Shown in pieces: positions 42,467 through 51,943 of a stretch of 64,000 nucleotides of DNA (position 1 is the stretch's first letter; every line of letters starts with the position of its first letter). Origin of the DNA: Flavivirga amylovorans (GTDB lineage: Bacteria; Bacteroidota; Bacteroidia; Flavobacteriales; Flavobacteriaceae). The position numbers and the translations under genes are program-made. Where the stretch lies: positions 62,001-126,000 of the forward strand of contig NZ_JAUOEM010000006.1 of NCBI RefSeq assembly GCF_030540875.1. The letters are read 5' to 3'. The notes below the pieces were generated by a model. That model saw nothing but the letters and a program-made list of their open reading frames with translations. It was not told the origin of the DNA and made no database searches.

Positions 42467-45400
42467 TTAAAATCCTATTCTTACTCCCATAGTAAACACT
42501 TTTGCTATGGGGAAACGATTATTATCTTGTCCTGCGCTAATATCATTATTAAACAAATTAGAAGCTTCTGGGTCGGCACCTGGGTAATTTGTAATTGTTA
42601 ACAAATTCTGAGCTGCCACGAACACAGACATATTATCCAAAAATTTTAATTGCTTTAGTGTTTCTTGTGAAAATGTATAACTAAAATTTAAAGTTTTTAA
42701 TCTTAAATATGAAGCATCATAAATATAATGTGATGAGGTTCTGTCGTTATTATTAGGATCGAAATACACCAGTCGAGGTATATCTGTATTGCGATTATCT
42801 GGAGTCCAAGCATCTAAAACACGACTCACTTTATTTTCACCAATAAACGTACTTGCAAAACTTGTATTTCTACCTAAACGAACAGCATCAATATCGTTAC
42901 CTACGGAAAAGGTAAAGAATGTAGATAATGCAAATCCCTTATATTGAAATGTGCTATTAAATCCACCAAAAAAATCAGGTTGCGTATCGCCAATAACTTG
43001 TCGATCTAAATTGGTAATTCTACCATCTGGCACACCATCTGGTCCTGTTAAGTCTTTAAATCTTAAATCACCAGGAGCGGTCTGTGCATTTTGATATACT
43101 CCTGTTGGAGAGGCTGTATTTAAATCATCTATAACTTGTTGGTCTTGGAAAAGACCTTCGGCAACAAATCCGTAAATTAAGCCTATCGGACTTCCTTCTC
43201 TCAATCTTCCTCCACCAGGGAACCCTACTAAAAACCCATCTTCATCTCTAAAGTCATCTGAAATCCCTGTAAGTGTATTCTCGTTTTTACTAATATTAAA
43301 AGCTATATTCCAATTAAAATTATCGGTTCTAAGGACATCACCTTTCAATTCTAGTTCAATACCTGTGTTTTTAGTATCACCTATATTGGCAATAATTCTA
43401 TTATACCCAGTGCTACCGGGAGTAATACCTGTAAATAATGCATCTTTTGTTTCTTTAGAATAATACCCTAAGCCACCACTAAGCCTTCCTTTAAAGAACG
43501 AAAAATCTAAACCAAAATCAATTTGTTCAGTCGTTTCCCATTTTAAAGTGGTATTACCCAATTGTGATATTACAACAGCAGGATCTAGCCCATAATTCTC
43601 AGCTTGAAAAAGTGTTCTCCAAGCATAGTTACCAAAATCTTGTTGGCCAGTAGTTCCAACACTTGCCCTTAATTTTAATTCATCTATAAAAGTAACATCA
43701 TCCAAAAAGCGTTCATCAGATATTCTCCAAGCAACAGCAGCAGCAGGAAAAAAAGCATACTGATTATCTGTCCCAAATTTTGAGGAACCATCGACCCTTG
43801 CTGATAATGTCAACAAATATTTATTATTAAAATCGTAATTGATACGACCAAAGTAAGATGCTAAACCAGAACCTTGTTCAAAAGACGAGGCATCAGTAAA
43901 TGTAGTTGCACTACTAATATCAGTTAATATATCATTGAAAAAACCTTCGCCCCAGGCTTTTACATTTGAGGTTTTATTTCTTTCAAAAGAGGCTCCTAAA
44001 ACAACATTGATATTATGCTTATCAATTATCTTATCGTAAGTTAAAGTGTTTTGCAAGAGTGTATTTACAGAACTACTTCTACTTTCCTGAGCATAACCAT
44101 CACCCAAACCTTGCAATCGACTAAAACCTCCTCCGTTTGTAAAAAGCGGATAAAAAGTTTTTTGATTACCCGTATTATAATTGAGCGAAAAAAGTGTTTT
44201 AAAATTAAGGCCTTCTGCCAATTTTAATTGTGTATATAACGATCCTAAAACTAAAAATGTTACATTGTTATTTGTAACTTTTGAAAGTGCCACTGGATTC
44301 TGGAAATTGTATTGTGGTGAAAACGAATAATTGCCTTCGTCATCAAAAACAGGAAGATCTGGTCTAAAATCGTACGTTAACTGAGTAAGACCACCATCAG
44401 TAGCATCCTGATCTGCAGAGGAAATATTCAATTTAGTACCAAAGCTCCAATTATCATTAATATTAGTATCCAGATTAACAATAAGAGAATACCTGTCAAA
44501 CCCTGTATTATCATAAACACCATCCTGAGTATTAATACCTAATGACGTATTGTATTTTGTATTTTTTGAACCTCCAAGTACTCTAAAGTAATATTGTGTA
44601 GATATTGGTGAACCTGGACTAACTTCATCTTCCCAGTTGGTATCTGCGTTGCCAAAATAAGAACCGTCTAAAACCGCACGAGTAAAAACATCATCTCTTG
44701 TACCATTTTCTACTGCGGTAGTCCATACGTCTTTAAATTGTTCTGCATTTAAAACATCTAAGGTTTGTGCATTTTGTGTAATAAGTGAAACATTAGCTTC
44801 AAACTTTGTTTTGCTAGAAAATGTACCTTGTTTCGTATTTATAATAATAACACCGTTAGCTGCTCTAGAGCCATAAATTGCAGCTGCAGATGCATCTTTT
44901 AAGACGCTTATAGACTCTATATCCTGTGGATTTATATTACCAATTGGCGTACTTAACCCTTCAGTATTTAATCTATTCGTTAAAAAATTATTCTCACCAC
45001 CACCAACAGGAATATTACTGTTGGGTGCTACAGGAATCCCATCAATAACATATAAGGGTTGATTAGACCCCAATAAAGAGGTATTTCCTCTAATTCTTAT
45101 TCTTGCAGCTGCACCTGGTTGTCCAGATGAATTTGTTACATACACACCTGCCACTTGTCCCTGTAATGCATTATCTAAATTTATTGTTGGTGTTTGATTT
45201 GTTATATTAGCAACATCAACTGTTCCTACAGATCCTGTTAAATTTTGTCGTTTAACTTTTCCATAACCAATAATTACAGTTTCATCTAGACTGGTTACAG
45301 ATTCTTTTAATATAACATTAATCGTTACTTGACCATTAGCAACAATTTCTTGTGTTTCATAACCCAAAAATGAAAAAATCAATACATTCTCTGGGCTTGG

Positions 45401-45910
45401 TACTGTTATAGAATAATTACCATCAAAATCGGTAGCTGTTCCTGTGTTTGTACCCTTTATACGTACGGTAGCTCCAGGTACAGCAAGTCCATTTTTATCT
45501 GTAACCTTTCCCGATACTTTTTGCTGTTGTCTTTTATCATTTCGTGATGTCTCCTTTATAAGGATGGTGTTGTTTTTAGTAACTATAACATTGACATCAC
45601 CCAAAGACAAACTCATATTTAATAGTTTATTTAAACGAATTTTACCCTTTTTGAGTTCAATTTTAGGAAAGTCCCTAAAAAGGTCTTCAGGATATATAAA
45701 CATATAATCGTTTGTTTGGGCTTTTATAATTTTAAAAACCTCATCGACAGTTACAGTGATATCTTTTTCAATTACAATTTTTGAGTTTTGGGACAATACA
45801 TGTTTAGGAGACAAACTGAATACTGTGGTACATAATAGGAAAATGAGCGTTTTCATAACTATTATTAAGAACCGTTTTTTAAAACAGCTTTTAGTTAATT
45901 TAATTTCCAT
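42467..45910 (-). CDS. susC: SusC-family TonB-dependent receptor with N-terminal STN signalling domain
   Basis: The 1147-residue protein has the long basic N-terminus and signal typical of STN-bearing SusC proteins (FKKRFLIIVMKTLIFLLC). An STN domain covers about residues 45-118 (VTVDEVFKIIKAQTNDYMFI to VNVIVTKNNTILIKE). A carboxypeptidase-regulatory-like domain (VPGATVRIKGTNTGTATDFD) precedes the plug (ETVIIGYGKVKRQNLTGSVG and IRIRGNTSLLGSNQPLYVID) and the barrel. The STN domain is the contact point to a FecR anti-sigma factor, and fecR and an ECF sigma gene lie directly upstream on the same strand, so import and gene control are linked. An ATG at codon 19 is an alternative start. Confidence 0.94.
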   Translation of the reverse strand: MEIKLTKSCFKKRFLIIVMKTLIFLLCTTVFSLSPKHVLSQNSKIVIEKDITVTVDEVFKIIKAQTNDYMFIYPEDLFRDFPKIELKKGKIRLNKLLNMSLSLGDVNVIVTKNNTILIKETSRNDKRQQQKVSGKVTDKNGLAVPGATVRIKGTNTGTATDFDGNYSITVPSPENVLIFSFLGYETQEIVANGQVTINVILKESVTSLDETVIIGYGKVKRQNLTGSVGTVDVANITNQTPTINLDNALQGQVAGVYVTNSSGQPGAAARIRIRGNTSLLGSNQPLYVIDGIPVAPNSNIPVGGGENNFLTNRLNTEGLSTPIGNINPQDIESISVLKDASAAAIYGSRAANGVIIINTKQGTFSSKTKFEANVSLITQNAQTLDVLNAEQFKDVWTTAVENGTRDDVFTRAVLDGSYFGNADTNWEDEVSPGSPISTQYYFRVLGGSKNTKYNTSLGINTQDGVYDNTGFDRYSLIVNLDTNINDNWSFGTKLNISSADQDATDGGLTQLTYDFRPDLPVFDDEGNYSFSPQYNFQNPVALSKVTNNNVTFLVLGSLYTQLKLAEGLNFKTLFSLNYNTGNQKTFYPLFTNGGGFSRLQGLGDGYAQESRSSSVNTLLQNTLTYDKIIDKHNINVVLGASFERNKTSNVKAWGEGFFNDILTDISSATTFTDASSFEQGSGLASYFGRINYDFNNKYLLTLSARVDGSSKFGTDNQYAFFPAAAVAWRISDERFLDDVTFIDELKLRASVGTTGQQDFGNYAWRTLFQAENYGLDPAVVISQLGNTTLKWETTEQIDFGLDFSFFKGRLSGGLGYYSKETKDALFTGITPGSTGYNRIIANIGDTKNTGIELELKGDVLRTDNFNWNIAFNISKNENTLTGISDDFRDEDGFLVGFPGGGRLREGSPIGLIYGFVAEGLFQDQQVIDDLNTASPTGVYQNAQTAPGDLRFKDLTGPDGVPDGRITNLDRQVIGDTQPDFFGGFNSTFQYKGFALSTFFTFSVGNDIDAVRLGRNTSFASTFIGENKVSRVLDAWTPDNRNTDIPRLVYFDPNNNDRTSSHYIYDASYLRLKTLNFSYTFSQETLKQLKFLDNMSVFVAAQNLLTITNYPGADPEASNLFNNDISAGQDNNRFPIAKVFTMGVRIGF

Positions 45911-46122
45911 AAATTTGCTTGTTATTAGTTAGTTAATGTTTTAATTAAGTAATACATCAAGGGGGATATACAGTTAATTACTTTCCAAGGTTCAAACTGT
46001 TTTCCTCCTTCTTTTTCTAAAAATAAATTCCAATTCCATCTTTTCGATAGACCTCTATTATTAGAAATTTCATGTCGTTTTTTACATAGGCATCATTGTT
46101 TTAAGTTAATTAATTTTCATCT

Positions 46123-47337
46123 TTATTTTAATATGACTTTCTTATTATTGATCTCGTAATTTTTGATGATGTTTATATTTTTAATAGTCGTTAAGATCTC
46201 TTCTATATTATAGTGCTTACCAATCCTACCACTAAAACGTTCTCCTTTTAAAGTTTCATTTTCAAATTCAACTTCCATATCGTACCAACGTGATAATACT
46301 TTCATAATCTCCTTTAATGATTTACCTTCAAAATCGAAAATGCCGTCTTTCCAGGAAATTATACTATTCACATCTACCATAGAAAGTGTTATATCATTAT
46401 CAATGGTGTTAACTTTTGATTGTTGATTTGGGATGAGTGTTTCTTCTTTAGTATCTGTACTTACCGCAACTTTACCTTCCACTAATGTTGTATAGATGGT
46501 TATCTCATCTTTGTATGCTCGAATATTAAACTCTGTACCTAATACCTTTATTTCCTGTTTATTATTATATACTTTAAAATCTGCACCTTGATGCTCGGTA
46601 CTCGGAGAAACATCAAAATAAGCTTCGCCATATACTAGTTCAACTTTTCTGGTTTCACCTGCTTTAAAATTTACAGGGTATTTAAGTTGAGATTCTGAAT
46701 TAAGCCAAACCATAGTACCGTCAGATAAGGTTATTTGAAATTGCCCTCCCCTAGGAATGGTAATATAATTGTAAGCTACTTCGGCTACTTCCTTTAAATT
46801 TTCTTCGTCAGTTTTATAAACGATATAATCTCCACTACTAAATATATTATTCGCTTCATATATTTGCCCTTTTTCTAAAGTAATATTCGAGCCATCAGAT
46901 AAGCTTAGTATGGCCTTATTAGTACCCGTTTTAATATTGTTATTTACAATAATTGGCTCAACAAATTTGGGAGTTCCTTTTTTATCTAGAAATAAGGTTA
47001 ATGCTAGTATTAAAAGAACAGATGCAGCAGCCATATATTTCCAGTTTAGTCTTTTTACTGGTTCTTTTTTCTCTGCTAACAATGGGTTCTGTAATTGAAC
47101 AACTATAGTATCCCAGGCCTCTTCTTTATCAATAGTATCATAAAAACCTATGCTTCTTGCCTTTTTATGAAATATTAAATACTCCGAAAATTGCTTTTCA
47201 TTTTCAACACTTTTATTAATCCAGTTCTGAAGTGTTTTAAATTCTTCTTCATTAATTTCTTGCGAAGTATAAGCAATAAAAAGTTTGAGAATATTTGTAT
47301 TAATCTTATTCATTTGATGATCTTCTATATTACACAT
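46123..47337 (-). CDS. fecR: FecR-family anti-sigma factor
   Basis: The 404-residue protein has an N-terminal cytoplasmic part (residues 1-95, with KLFIAYTSQEINEEEFKTLQ), one membrane segment around 98-114 (YMAAASVLLILALTLFL), a periplasmic FecR domain with the hallmark FQITLSDGTMVWLNSESQL and a C-terminal DUF4974 region (SIISWKDGIFDFEGKSLKEI). It holds the ECF sigma factor in check until the STN domain of the cognate SusC reports ligand. The order sigma-fecR-susC-susD is the standard Bacteroidota arrangement. Confidence 0.93.
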   Translation of the reverse strand: MCNIEDHQMNKINTNILKLFIAYTSQEINEEEFKTLQNWINKSVENEKQFSEYLIFHKKARSIGFYDTIDKEEAWDTIVVQLQNPLLAEKKEPVKRLNWKYMAAASVLLILALTLFLDKKGTPKFVEPIIVNNNIKTGTNKAILSLSDGSNITLEKGQIYEANNIFSSGDYIVYKTDEENLKEVAEVAYNYITIPRGGQFQITLSDGTMVWLNSESQLKYPVNFKAGETRKVELVYGEAYFDVSPSTEHQGADFKVYNNKQEIKVLGTEFNIRAYKDEITIYTTLVEGKVAVSTDTKEETLIPNQQSKVNTIDNDITLSMVDVNSIISWKDGIFDFEGKSLKEIMKVLSRWYDMEVEFENETLKGERFSGRIGKHYNIEEILTTIKNINIIKNYEINNKKVILK

Positions 47338-47370
47338 ATACTAGAAGACAAAAAATGGGTGACAATAAAT

Positions 47371-47934
47371 TTACTTTTTTTTAACTAAAAGTAACATTAT
47401 AATAACATCTAATGAATTACGAAGTTGTTTTAAGGCTCTTGAGTAATGCGTTTTTACAGTATTTACAGAAATATTGAATTGTTCCGCTACTTCTTTATAT
47501 TTCATATTTTCTAAAACAATGGCTTTGAATACTTCCTTACTTTTTTCTGGTAATGACTCAACTTCATCAAACAATTTCTTTTTCCTATCTTCAATAGCTG
47601 TCATGTCCAATTTTTCATCTTCAATTAGCTTATTGACCTGATCTTCTATGTCTTCAAAACGATATTTGGTTTGTTTCTTCATAACCTGTAATGTGTTATT
47701 TTTTACAGATCGAAATAAATAAGGGCTTATAGCTCCTTCTAATTTCATGTATAGCTCCTCATCCCAAAATTTAATAAACAAATCTTGAACGATGTCTTCT
47801 GCTAGTTGAAATGAATCACAATACTTCAATGCATAGATACTCAATGGCATATAATATTCATCAAATAATGTCTTATAGGCTGAAGCATCACCATTTTTAA
47901 GGTTTTCAAGGATTTTTAAGTCTTTAGATCCCAT
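47371..47934 (-). CDS. ECF sigma-70 factor
   Basis: The 187-residue protein has sigma region 2 (YKTLFDEYYMPLSIYALKYC, then AEDIVQDLFIKFW) and region 4 (YKEVAEQFNISVNTVKTHYS, then RALKQLRNSL), without the extra domains of primary sigma factors. It belongs to the RpoE-like group paired with FecR in Bacteroidota (formerly RNA polymerase sigma-70 factor, Bacteroides expansion family 1). It is the first gene of the minus-strand series and likely drives the downstream susC-susD genes. A 33-base gap separates it from fecR. The C-terminal tail VIIMLLLVKKK is hydrophobic, as in several family members. Confidence 0.93.
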   Translation of the reverse strand: MGSKDLKILENLKNGDASAYKTLFDEYYMPLSIYALKYCDSFQLAEDIVQDLFIKFWDEELYMKLEGAISPYLFRSVKNNTLQVMKKQTKYRFEDIEDQVNKLIEDEKLDMTAIEDRKKKLFDEVESLPEKSKEVFKAIVLENMKYKEVAEQFNISVNTVKTHYSRALKQLRNSLDVIIMLLLVKKK

Positions 47935-48042
47935 CTATATGATTTGAATTGAGAGTATTGTGAATAACCAATATTGTGCTAATATAAATCAATATAATAA
48001 ATGTAATTGTATTTAACTCAATATGATTGAAATAATGTAAAT

Positions 48043-48069
48043 AAAAAAAGGGTTTCGACATTCTCGAAA
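48043..48069 (-). terminator. Weak terminator after the AraC-type regulator gene
   Basis: On the minus strand TTTCGA-GAATG-TCGAAA is followed by CCCTTTTTTT. The stem is only six bases, but the T run and its place between the AraC gene and the sigma factor gene support it. Confidence 0.4.
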
Positions 48070-48177
48070 ATCTTAATTTCACTGGTAAAACTCATATTAA
48101 TTCTTATCCTAGATTCACGTTATTTTAATATTTTTTTTACTTAAAAAGACTTTTGATGATCCCGCTTCAAATCTATT

Positions 48178-49053
48178 TTACAAAAATTTTACTTTCTTAT
48201 AGTGTTGAGTATAAACTTTAGGCGACATAGACATAAGCGCCTTAAACCTTCTATTAAAATTAGAAATATTATTGAAACCGGATTCGTAACAAACTTTAGA
48301 AATGTTTTTATTTCTTTCCATTAAAAGCTTACAAGCGTACCCAATTCTAACTTCTGTTAAATATTCTGAAAATGATTTACCATTTACTTTTTTAAAAAGC
48401 CTGCTAAATGACGATGGATTCATACAAGCAATTTTGGCAACATCTATAAGTGTTATCTGCTCTTTAAAATGATTAAATATATACTCATAGGCTTTATCTA
48501 AGTTTCTATGACTTCCTTTATTAAACGAATTTATAAACCCCTTGCTAGCTAATAACTCATAAGTTTCACAATGAGCTAAATCATTTAAAACATCAATAAA
48601 ACTCATAATCCTATTAAACCCATCAAGGCTAGAAATCGATTTTATTTTATGTACTAACTCTGGACTAATATTTAGGAATTTAATACCATACATAGATCGC
48701 TCTATTAAATCTGAAATTGGTGCCATCTCATTAATACTTAAAAAATGGTCTCCAAGAAAATCTTGTTTAAAATGAATAGCAATCGCTTCTGCCTTAAGTT
48801 TAGAAGACGCTTCAAAATACTCGTCATCATTCAACCACATATGTGGCAAATCTTTACCTATAAGCACTAAATCTCCCTCATCGAATTTAAGAATACTATC
48901 ACCTACAAATCGAGTCCCTTTACTTTTTATAGATAATACTAATTCAAGCTCTCTATGATGGTGCCAAATTTTTAAAAAATATGGATAATTATGGTGCGTA
49001 ACACTAAATGTATTATTTTTTAAGTCACTTCTATCTATAAAATGAAGTTTCAT
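48178..49053 (-). CDS. AraC family transcriptional regulator with N-terminal cupin domain
   Basis: The 291-residue protein has an N-terminal sensor cupin (HHHRELELVLSIKSKGTRFV, then GDLVLIGKDLPHMW) and two C-terminal helix-turn-helix units of AraC type (ITLIDVAKIACMNPSSFSRL and KVCYESGFNNISNFNRRFKA, ending MSPKVYTQHYKK). It is transcribed divergently from the lgoD-uxaA-uxaB-lactonase cluster with 141 bases between the start codons, so it is the most likely regulator of that cluster. The cupin could bind a sugar or sugar acid such as L-galactose or L-galactonate; this is inference from position. Confidence 0.87.
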   Translation of the reverse strand: MKLHFIDRSDLKNNTFSVTHHNYPYFLKIWHHHRELELVLSIKSKGTRFVGDSILKFDEGDLVLIGKDLPHMWLNDDEYFEASSKLKAEAIAIHFKQDFLGDHFLSINEMAPISDLIERSMYGIKFLNISPELVHKIKSISSLDGFNRIMSFIDVLNDLAHCETYELLASKGFINSFNKGSHRNLDKAYEYIFNHFKEQITLIDVAKIACMNPSSFSRLFKKVNGKSFSEYLTEVRIGYACKLLMERNKNISKVCYESGFNNISNFNRRFKALMSMSPKVYTQHYKKVKFL

Positions 49054-49167
49054 ATACGCTTCTAATTATTGATTTTATTATACAATAATAGCTTAAATAT
49101 TTTTTTTAATGCAATTAAAGTATCATAAATTGCTTTCTATGAGGTAGATTTAACTTAAAAATCGATC

Positions 49168-49175
49168 TAATTTTG
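49168..49175 (+). promoter_or_regulatory. Candidate -7 element of the sugar-acid operon
   Basis: TAATTTTG fits TAnnTTTG exactly 19 bases before the start codon at 49195. That would leave a very short leader of about 13 bases, and no -33 element is well placed, so confidence is low. The shared divergent region 49054-49194 is the natural binding site for the AraC protein. Confidence 0.35.
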
Positions 49176-49194
49176 TGTTCTTAATACAGATTTT

Positions 49195-50205
49195 ATGAAA
49201 TACATTGTTTGCGAAAAGCCAGGAGAATTTCTTTTAAAAGAAAAAGACGCTCCAGTTAGAAAAGAAAATGAAGCATTATTACAAATAAATAAAGTTGGCA
49301 TATGTGGAACAGATCTGCATGCATACTCTGGAAATCAAGCCTTTTTCACTTATCCAAGAATTTTGGGACATGAATTGGCTTCTGAAGTTTTAGAAATAGG
49401 AGACAATCCTCAAGGAATAAAAGCTGGAGATAAAGTAGTTGTTATGCCTTACGTTAGTTGCGGAGAATGCATCGCATGTAGAAATGGTAAAACAAATTGC
49501 TGTACCAACATTACAGTACTGGGAGTACATGGTGATGGTGGCATGCAAGAACAAATAACTGTGCCGACAAATATTTTACTTCCTGCTAACAACCTCACTA
49601 ATGATGAAATGTCTATTGTAGAACCTTTAGCAATTGGTGCACATGCAGTTAGAAGAGCAGATATTAAAAAAAATGAATTTGTAGTGGTTGTAGGTTGTGG
49701 GCCTATAGGAATTGGCATCATGAAATTAGCACAAATTGAAGGAGCAAAAGTCATTGCTTTAGATTTAAACGATGACCGCTTAGCATATGCTAAAGACAAA
49801 ATTGGTGTTGACTACACTGTTAATGTCGGTAATGACCCTGTAAAGCAAATCTCAGAAATAACTAATGGAGATATGGCAACAGCTGTATTTGATGCATCGG
49901 GTCATAAAGGTGCTTTAGAAGCAGGCCCGAACTATATGGCTCATGGGGGACGATTTATATTAGTAGGTTTATCTAAAGGTGAATTAACTTATACCCATCC
50001 AGCAGTTCATGCAAAAGAAATGACATTAATGTGCAGTAGAAATGCAACTACAGAAGATTTTGAACACGTAATAAGCATTTTAAATCAATTCCCAACAGAC
50101 TCTTTTATTACTCACACGGTTCCATTTACAGAAATGATAGAGAATTTTGACAGTTGGTTGAATCCAGAAACTGGCGTTATTAAAGCGACAGTAAATTTTA
50201 ATTAA
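49195..50205 (+). CDS. lgoD: Zinc-dependent MDR dehydrogenase, L-galactonate 5-dehydrogenase (LgoD)-like
   Basis: The 336-residue enzyme is a medium-chain, zinc-type dehydrogenase. Catalytic zinc ligands are C37 (GICGTD) and H59-E60 (GHE); structural zinc cysteines are C89, C92, C95 and C103; the NAD site is VVGCGPIGIG. The stretch GGNQ-type SGNQAFFTYPRILGHE and the NCC-ITVLGVHGDGG block resemble what I recall of E. coli LgoD (YjjN), which oxidises L-galactonate to D-tagaturonate. The following genes encode precisely the enzymes that use D-tagaturonate and D-altronate, which supports this. L-fuconate or another sugar alcohol or acid as substrate remains possible. It is the first gene of the operon under probable control of the divergent AraC protein. 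Confidence 0.72.
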   Translation: MKYIVCEKPGEFLLKEKDAPVRKENEALLQINKVGICGTDLHAYSGNQAFFTYPRILGHELASEVLEIGDNPQGIKAGDKVVVMPYVSCGECIACRNGKTNCCTNITVLGVHGDGGMQEQITVPTNILLPANNLTNDEMSIVEPLAIGAHAVRRADIKKNEFVVVVGCGPIGIGIMKLAQIEGAKVIALDLNDDRLAYAKDKIGVDYTVNVGNDPVKQISEITNGDMATAVFDASGHKGALEAGPNYMAHGGRFILVGLSKGELTYTHPAVHAKEMTLMCSRNATTEDFEHVISILNQFPTDSFITHTVPFTEMIENFDSWLNPETGVIKATVNFN

Positions 50206-50214
50206 ACATTATAG

Positions 50215-51867
50215 ATGTCTAAGAATTACGTACAAATAGATCTCAAAGATAATATTATTGTAGCTATTACACCTCTTGAAAAAGGAACGGTAACTACAAT
50301 TCAAGGTACTGATATTATCTTAAAAGAGACTATAAAACAAAAACATAAGTTCGCCTTAAATGATTTCGCTATAGGTGATGAAATTTTCATGTATGGGGTG
50401 TTAATAGGTAAAGCTATAGAACCTATTCAAGCTGGTTGTGCTATTACTATTGATAATGTAAAACATGCCTCTGCTGAATTTCAAGATTCTAAAGAAAAAT
50501 TTACTTGGTCAGCTCCAGATGCTTCTAAGTTTGAAGGAAGGACATTTAATGGATATCACAGAAAAGATGGTAAGGTAGGAACAGGGAACTATTGGTTAGT
50601 AATTCCATTAACGTTTTGTGAAAATAGAAACGTTGATGTTTTAGAAGGAGCGCTTTCTGAAAAATTAGGATACGAAACAAAAAAAGATTTTGCAGTAGAT
50701 ACAGATGCTCTAATCAATCAATATAAGTCAGGAGCTTCTAAAGAAGCTATCTTAAACACCCCGATTATTACTACGAAGGAAGAAATGACTAAAAATCGAA
50801 TTTTTCCCAATGTAGACGGTATTAAGTTTTTAAAACACGATGGCGGCTGTGGTGGTATTCGTCAGGATTCGGAAACGCTCTGTAAATTATTAGCAGGTTA
50901 TATTGCAAATCCTAACGTAGCTGGAGCTACTATTTTTAGTTTAGGATGCCAGAATGCACAAATAGAAATGCTTCAAAATGCATTGGATGCCATAAACCCA
51001 AACTTAGATAAGCCTGTTCATTATTTAGAACAGCAAAAAAGTGAAAGCGAGCGCCAACTAATTGAAGAAGCCGTTAAACACACATTTTTAGGGTTAATTG
51101 AAGCTAATAAAATTACCCGACAACCTGCACCTTTAAATAAATTAGTACTTGGTTTAGAGTGTGGTGGTTCAGATGGGTTCTCAGGAATATCTGCAAATCC
51201 AGCTTTAGGTTATGCCTCCGATTTATTAGTTGCACTTGGCGGAAGTCCCGTATTATCAGAATTCCCCGAGTTAAATGGTGTAGAACAAGAGATTATCAAT
51301 CGCTGTGAAACAGAAGAGGATTCAAAGAAATTTTATGATTTAATGCGAGCCTATTCTGCTGCTGCAGTAGCAGTGGGATCTGGGTTTGAAAATAATCCTT
51401 CGCCAGGAAACATAAAAGACGGATTAATTACAGATGCCATGAAATCTGCAGGAGCTGCTAAAAAAGGTGGAACATCTCCAGTAACTCAGGTTTTAGATTA
51501 TACAGAACAAGTTACAAAACCTGGTTTAAACTTATTATGTACGCCTGGTAATGATGTTGAGTCTACAACTGGTTTAGTAGGTTCTGGATGTAATGTCGTG
51601 GTATTTACAACAGGGCTGGGTACACCTACTGGTAACCCCGTAGCACCCGTTCTAAAAATGTCTAGTAATACGCATTTGTTCGAAAGAATGAACGACATTA
51701 TAGACATCAATGCAGGTACCGTAATTAGTGGAGAAGACACTATTGAATCTATGGGTGAAAAGATATTAGATCACATTATAAAAGTAGCTAGCGGCGAAGT
51801 TGCTTCAAAAGCAGTACTTCATGGTAATAATGATTTTATTCCTTGGAAAAGAGGCGTTTCTTTATAA
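50215..51867 (+). CDS. uxaA: Altronate dehydratase
   Basis: The 550-residue protein has an N-terminal SAF domain (residues 1-95) and the two GD-AH (galactarate/altronate dehydratase) parts: KVGTGNYWLVIPLTFCENRN, KHDGGCGGIRQDSETLC, FSLGCQNAQIEML, LVLGLECGGSDGFSG, TPGNDVESTTGLVGSGCNVV and GVSL-type C-terminus. The conserved cysteines in GGCGGI, LGCQN and LECGG fit the family's metal/iron site. It dehydrates D-altronate to 2-keto-3-deoxy-D-gluconate. It starts nine bases after lgoD and 76 bases before uxaB. KDG is also the product of KduI/KduD, so both loci lead to the same intermediate. Confidence 0.92.
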   Translation: MSKNYVQIDLKDNIIVAITPLEKGTVTTIQGTDIILKETIKQKHKFALNDFAIGDEIFMYGVLIGKAIEPIQAGCAITIDNVKHASAEFQDSKEKFTWSAPDASKFEGRTFNGYHRKDGKVGTGNYWLVIPLTFCENRNVDVLEGALSEKLGYETKKDFAVDTDALINQYKSGASKEAILNTPIITTKEEMTKNRIFPNVDGIKFLKHDGGCGGIRQDSETLCKLLAGYIANPNVAGATIFSLGCQNAQIEMLQNALDAINPNLDKPVHYLEQQKSESERQLIEEAVKHTFLGLIEANKITRQPAPLNKLVLGLECGGSDGFSGISANPALGYASDLLVALGGSPVLSEFPELNGVEQEIINRCETEEDSKKFYDLMRAYSAAAVAVGSGFENNPSPGNIKDGLITDAMKSAGAAKKGGTSPVTQVLDYTEQVTKPGLNLLCTPGNDVESTTGLVGSGCNVVVFTTGLGTPTGNPVAPVLKMSSNTHLFERMNDIIDINAGTVISGEDTIESMGEKILDHIIKVASGEVASKAVLHGNNDFIPWKRGVSL

Positions 51868-51943
51868 GTTCATAGTTATGAGCACTGAAAACCGAACACT
51901 AAAATAGATTAAGCAAAAAAATAATAGCCAAAAGCTAACAAAA

